This document shows, piece by piece, positions 60,763 to 64,000 of a stretch of DNA of 64,000 nucleotides. This DNA is from Micromonospora sp. U21. GTDB taxonomy: Bacteria > Actinomycetota > Actinomycetes > Mycobacteriales > Micromonosporaceae. Every line of letters begins with the position of its first letter. Position 1 is the first letter of the stretch. The stretch is taken from assembly GCF_018070045.1 (NCBI RefSeq), contig NZ_JAGPYK010000009.1, forward strand, positions 186,001 to 250,000, read 5' to 3'. The notes below the pieces were generated by a model. The model was given only the letters and a program-made list of their open reading frames with translations, searched no databases and had not been told where the DNA came from. Position numbers and translations under genes: made by a program.

Positions 60763-61560
60763 ATGACCGGGCGGGACTGGGAGATGGTGGGCGCGCCGAA
60801 CGCGCGTGACCTGGGCGGCCTCGTCGGCGCCGATGGCCGGAGGGTGCGCGCCGGGCGGCTGATCCGGACCCCGGCGCTGGGCCGGCTCACCGACGAGGAC
60901 CTGCCGGTGCTCGCGAAGCTGGGCCCGGCCTGTGTGGTCGACCTGCGTGACGGCTCGGAGATCGCGGTGGCCCCGACGGACCGGCTGGCCGGCGAGCCCC
61001 GGGTGGTGCACCTGCCGGTGCACGACCCGGAGCACCCGGTCTTCACGTACGTCTCGGCGGTGCTGCTCGGCCACGACCTGGACGCGTACGCCGAGCTGGC
61101 CCGGCAGGGCACGGCGGGGGCGATGGCGGAGATCTACCGGTGGTTCGTGACGGGCGAGTCGGCGCGGGTCGGCTTCGCCGAGGCCGTGCGGTTGGCCGCC
61201 GCGCCGGAAAACCTGCCGCTGGTCTACCACTGCTCCGCCGGCAAGGACCGGACCGGCTGGCTCACCGTCATCCTGCTGACCGCGCTCGGGGTGGACGAGG
61301 CCGCGATCCGCGCCGAGTACCTGCGCAACAACGCGCTCACCGACAGCCTGCGTGCGGTGATCGTGGAGGCGATGCGGCGCCGCCAGCCCGAGCTGGACGT
61401 CGACGCGGTGCTGCCGGTGCTGGAGGTCCGCCCGGAGTACCTCGACGCCGGCTACCAGGAGGTGCGCCGGGTGCACGGCCCGTTCGACGGCTACCTGCGC
61501 GACGGGCTCGGGCTGACCGACGAGACCCTCATGGCGCTGCGGGCACAGCTGCTGGAGTGA
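60763..61560 (+). CDS. Tyrosine-protein phosphatase family protein (DSP-like)
   Basis: 265 residues. The phosphatase loop is HCSAGKDRTGW, with the nucleophile Cys157 and Arg163. The start GAPNARDLGGLVGADGRRVR is the conserved beginning of the Tyr_phosphatase3 family (MptpB-like), and VVDLRDGSEI carries the general-acid region. Members act on phosphotyrosine, or on phosphoinositides as in MptpB. Lys in the loop (GKDR) recalls phosphoinositide phosphatases. ATG 60763 is 44 bases from the divergent epimerase start; the two share a promoter region. Confidence 0.9.
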   Translation: MTGRDWEMVGAPNARDLGGLVGADGRRVRAGRLIRTPALGRLTDEDLPVLAKLGPACVVDLRDGSEIAVAPTDRLAGEPRVVHLPVHDPEHPVFTYVSAVLLGHDLDAYAELARQGTAGAMAEIYRWFVTGESARVGFAEAVRLAAAPENLPLVYHCSAGKDRTGWLTVILLTALGVDEAAIRAEYLRNNALTDSLRAVIVEAMRRRQPELDVDAVLPVLEVRPEYLDAGYQEVRRVHGPFDGYLRDGLGLTDETLMALRAQLLE

Positions 61561-61626
61561 GCGTCGATCTAGGGCATATCGTCGTGCTCATAGATCGATA
61601 CACGGTGATAAGCCCTAGATCGACGC
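61561..61626. repeat. 66-bp palindrome (GCGTCGATCTAGGGC family) between convergent genes
   Basis: Arms of 26 bases (61561-61586 and 61601-61626) match at 23 positions around a 14-base loop. The outer 15 bases, GCGTCGATCTAGGGC, are perfect. It starts one base after the phosphatase stop and ends 24 bases before the hydrolase stop. It is AT-richer than its surroundings. I recall similar palindromes in other Micromonospora genomes; a bidirectional terminator role is likely. Confidence 0.75.
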
Positions 61627-61650
61627 GTCGGCGCGTCGGCGGGTGCTGCG

Positions 61651-62502
61651 TCAGAGTTGGTGGCGGGTGGCCCAGACCTGTGCCGAGACGTGGGCGATCA
61701 GCCGGCAGGCGTCGTCCTCGCCGCTGGCGCCGCCGTCGGCCAGGTCGGTGGTGGTGCAGACGGCGATCACGTACGGCGGGGCGTCGTCGGGCAGGACCAC
61801 CCCGGCGCCGTGCCGGACGCCGCGTACCCAACCGTTCTTGTGCGCGATCCGGGTGCCCTCGGGCAGGCCGGCGGCCAGGTCCTCGCGGTGCTCCTGGGCG
61901 AGCAGCACGTCCAGCATGGCCGCGCAGCCGGCCGGCGAGGCGAGCCTGCCGGGGCTGGCGGACCCGGTGGCCAGCGCGCCGAGCAGGGCGGCCAGGTCGT
62001 GGGCGGTGACCAGGTTCGTGATGCCGGCCTCGCGGGCGGCGAAGTCCTCGATGCCGCGGCCCGTGATGCTGTGCCGGGCTCCGGCCAGCGCCCACACCTC
62101 GGCCACCGACGGCAGCCCGACGTGGCCGATGACCAGGTTGGTGGCCAGGTTGCTGGACCGCACGATCATCCGGTCGGCGAGCCAGCGCAGCGGCGCGGTG
62201 CCGCCCACCCGCTCCCAGACCGCGTCGTCGTTGTCGTAGTGCTGCGCGCAGGAGAACCGGGGTGCGCCCGGCTGGGCCGAGTCGAACTCGTTGATCACCG
62301 GGATAGGGGCGTCCAGCTCCAGCGTGCCGGCCTCGGCGGCGCGGTGCAGCGCGGCGAGCACCGCCGCCTTCATGGTGCTGGCGGCGTAGTGGGCGGCGTC
62401 GGCATGGCGGGTCCAGGTCGGCGGCGCGTCGAGACGGCCCACGTACGCCGAGACGGTGCCGGGCACCCGGTCCAGGTGGGCGTCGAGATCATCCCAGGTC
62501 AT
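61651..62502 (-). CDS. Class A beta-lactamase-like serine hydrolase, cytoplasmic
   Basis: 283 residues. The penicillin-interacting motifs are in order: S42-x-x-K45 in ASTMK, SxN-like in VRSSNLATN, and a KxG-like HKNGW near residue 225. This pattern marks class A beta-lactamase relatives. No signal peptide or lipobox is present at MTWDDLDAHLDRV, so the protein stays inside, unlike true beta-lactamases; Glu166 is not clearly placed. It may be an esterase or amidase. ATG 62502. It is convergent with the phosphatase gene. Confidence 0.85.
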   Translation of the reverse strand: MTWDDLDAHLDRVPGTVSAYVGRLDAPPTWTRHADAAHYAASTMKAAVLAALHRAAEAGTLELDAPIPVINEFDSAQPGAPRFSCAQHYDNDDAVWERVGGTAPLRWLADRMIVRSSNLATNLVIGHVGLPSVAEVWALAGARHSITGRGIEDFAAREAGITNLVTAHDLAALLGALATGSASPGRLASPAGCAAMLDVLLAQEHREDLAAGLPEGTRIAHKNGWVRGVRHGAGVVLPDDAPPYVIAVCTTTDLADGGASGEDDACRLIAHVSAQVWATRHQL

Positions 62503-62620
62503 GCCGGTGACCGTAGCGGATCACCGGCGGGCCGACCGGGCAGGCCCGCGTACCCCGCCGGAAAGCGGACGGGCGCGCCGACCGCAAGCGGTCGACGCGC
62601 CCGGTGCCGGGTGCTGTAGG

Positions 62621-64000
62621 TCAGCCGGCGTGCTTGCGGCGGGCGGCGGCCCGACCACGCAGCTGCTGGTCGAGCACGACCTTGCGGATGCGCACCGCGG
62701 TCGGGGTGACCTCGACGCACTCGTCCTCACGGCAGAACTCGAGCGCCTGCTCCAGCGACAGCTTGCGCGGCGGGATCAGCTTCTCGGTCTCGTCGGAGGT
62801 CGACGCCCGCATGTTGGTGAGCTTCTTCTCCTTGGTGATGTTGACGTCCATGTCGTCGGAGCGGGAGTTCTCGCCGACGATCATGCCCTCGTACACCTCG
62901 GTGGTCGGCTCGACGAAGAGCTGGCCACGCTCCTGCAGGTTGATCATCGCGAAGGCGGTGACCGCGCCGGACCGGTCGGCGACCAGGGAGCCGTTGTTAC
63001 GGGTACGCAGCTCGCCGAACCACGGCTCGTAGGACTCGAAGACGTGGTGCAGGATGCCGGTGCCCCGGGTGTCGGTCAGGAACTCGGTGCGGAAGCCGAT
63101 CAGGCCGCGCGCCGGGACCAGCCACTCCATCCGGATCCAGCCGGTGCCGTGGTTGACCAGCTGCTCCATCCGGCCCTTGCGGGTGGCCAGCAGCTGGGTG
63201 ATCGCGCCGAGGTACTCCTCGGGCGCGTCGATGGTCAGCCGCTCGACCGGCTCGCAGGTCTTGCCGTCGATCTCGCGGGTGACGACCTGCGGCTTGCCGA
63301 CGGTCAGCTCGTAGCTCTCCCGGCGCATCTGCTCGACCAGGATGGCCAGCGCCAGCTCACCGCGGCCCTGCACCTCCCAGGCGTCCGGCCGTTCGGTGGG
63401 GAGCACCCGCAGGGACACGTTGCCGATCAGCTCCTTGTCGAGCCGGTCCTTGACCATCCGCGCGGTGACCTTGGAGCCCTTGACCCGGCCTACCAGCGGC
63501 GAGGTGTTGGTGCCGATGGTCATCGAGATGGCCGGCTCGTCGACGGTGATCAGCGGCAGCGGCACCGGGTTCTCCGCGTCGGCCAGCGTCTCACCGATCA
63601 TGATCTCGGAGATGCCGGCGACCGCGATGATGTCGCCCGGACCGGCCGACTCGGCCGGCTTGCGCTCCAGGCCCTCGGTCATCAGCATCTCGGAGATGCG
63701 GACCCGCTGGGTGCTGCCGTCGGTGCGGCACCAGGCCACCGTCTGACCCTTGCTGATCGTGCCCTGGCGGACCCGGCACAGCGCCAGCCGGCCGAGGAAC
63801 GGCGAGGCGTCGAGGTTGGTGACGTGCGCCTGCAGCGGCGCGCCGTCCTCGTACGCGGGCGGCGGGATGGTGTCCAGCAGGGTGCGGAACAGCGGCTCCA
63901 GCGAGGTGCTGTCGTCCGGCACGGAACCGTCCGCGGGCTGGGTCAGCGAGGCGATGCCGTCGCGGGCGCAGGCGTAGATGATCGGGAAGTCGATCTGCTC
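62621..64000 (-). CDS. typA: Ribosome-associated GTPase TypA/BipA (partial, N-terminus outside)
   Basis: The last 459 codons of TypA on the minus strand; the frame runs off the right edge in FPIIYACARDGIA, still inside the G domain. Visible parts are domain II (APLQAHVTNLDASPFLGRLA), the EF-G-like domain III and V (GRGELALAILVEQMRRESYEL), and the TypA-specific C-terminal domain (MIVGENSRSDDMDVNITKEK). TypA binds ribosomes under stress and helps assembly. The end is Arg/Lys-rich (RGRAAARRKHAG). Confidence 0.95.
   Translation of the reverse strand, partial: EQIDFPIIYACARDGIASLTQPADGSVPDDSTSLEPLFRTLLDTIPPPAYEDGAPLQAHVTNLDASPFLGRLALCRVRQGTISKGQTVAWCRTDGSTQRVRISEMLMTEGLERKPAESAGPGDIIAVAGISEIMIGETLADAENPVPLPLITVDEPAISMTIGTNTSPLVGRVKGSKVTARMVKDRLDKELIGNVSLRVLPTERPDAWEVQGRGELALAILVEQMRRESYELTVGKPQVVTREIDGKTCEPVERLTIDAPEEYLGAITQLLATRKGRMEQLVNHGTGWIRMEWLVPARGLIGFRTEFLTDTRGTGILHHVFESYEPWFGELRTRNNGSLVADRSGAVTAFAMINLQERGQLFVEPTTEVYEGMIVGENSRSDDMDVNITKEKKLTNMRASTSDETEKLIPPRKLSLEQALEFCREDECVEVTPTAVRIRKVVLDQQLRGRAAARRKHAG

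Noticed and set aside
1..64000. CRISPR array, rRNA operon, insertion sequence or prophage
   Set aside because: No spaced direct repeats, rRNA signatures, transposase or integrase frames, or phage structural genes were found.

Overview
This is a high-GC, gene-dense window with strong third-position GC bias. It reads as the chromosome of a Micromonosporaceae actinomycete, most likely Micromonospora or a close relative. The grounds are the housekeeping proteins (PolA, UvrB, S1, pyruvate kinase, a CoaE-GrpB fusion), actinobacterial families (ANTAR regulator, XRE/DUF5753 protein, CHAT-TPR protein, DUF3140) and several palindromic intergenic repeats of a kind I associate with this family. The genus is an inference; no 16S gene is present.

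Layout. 1-6417: the tail of a secreted SGNH lipase, then a three-gene operon (degenerate NTPase-like/periplasmic-binding membrane protein, FtsK/HerA-type ATPase, coiled-coil membrane protein) that looks like an uncharacterised membrane machine. 6418-8233: an accessory patch with a frameshifted small gene, a minimal GntR regulator with an apparent operator, a small coiled-coil protein, a probable hsdM 3' remnant and two long palindromes. 8234-14011: SEC-C protein, divergent MFS exporter/TetR pair with palindromic operators, a decayed pentapeptide-repeat gene, a secreted lipase and an aldo/keto reductase. 14187-19657: a large TPR-CHAT protein, two coupled small genes and a YciI-family protein. 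19790-23701: FAD oxidase, pyruvate kinase and thioesterase II. 23809-28047: YceI protein, Rrf2 regulator, TauE/SafE exporter and a PLP decarboxylase. 28047-34025: a secreted CBM2-PL11 rhamnogalacturonan lyase with a LacI-type operator upstream, an LLM oxidoreductase, a divergent AsnC/gamma-lyase pair and an NAD(P)-binding reductase.

34249-45211: an HTH-LAGLIDADG gene broken by one in-frame TGA beside tRNA-Leu(CAA), an ANTAR response regulator, a lipoprotein, the complete livKHMGF branched-chain amino acid importer with a hairpin between livK and livH, and polA. 45259-54294: DUF3140/HVA1 pair, a probable Uma2 remnant, a methyltransferase, rpsA, coaE-grpB, a membrane protein and uvrB. 54370-64000: AraC and VOC genes, an XRE/DUF5753 regulator, a monooxygenase, a TerC transporter under a yybP-ykoY (Mn2+) riboswitch, a YkfB/YkfC-like murein-peptide recycling pair, a tyrosine phosphatase, a cytoplasmic class A beta-lactamase-like hydrolase and typA, which runs off the right edge.

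A recurring theme is that many convergent gene pairs are separated by long palindromes from at least four unrelated sequence families, probably serving as bidirectional terminators. One family (core TTAGGAAGGGCCCCTT) occurs three times.
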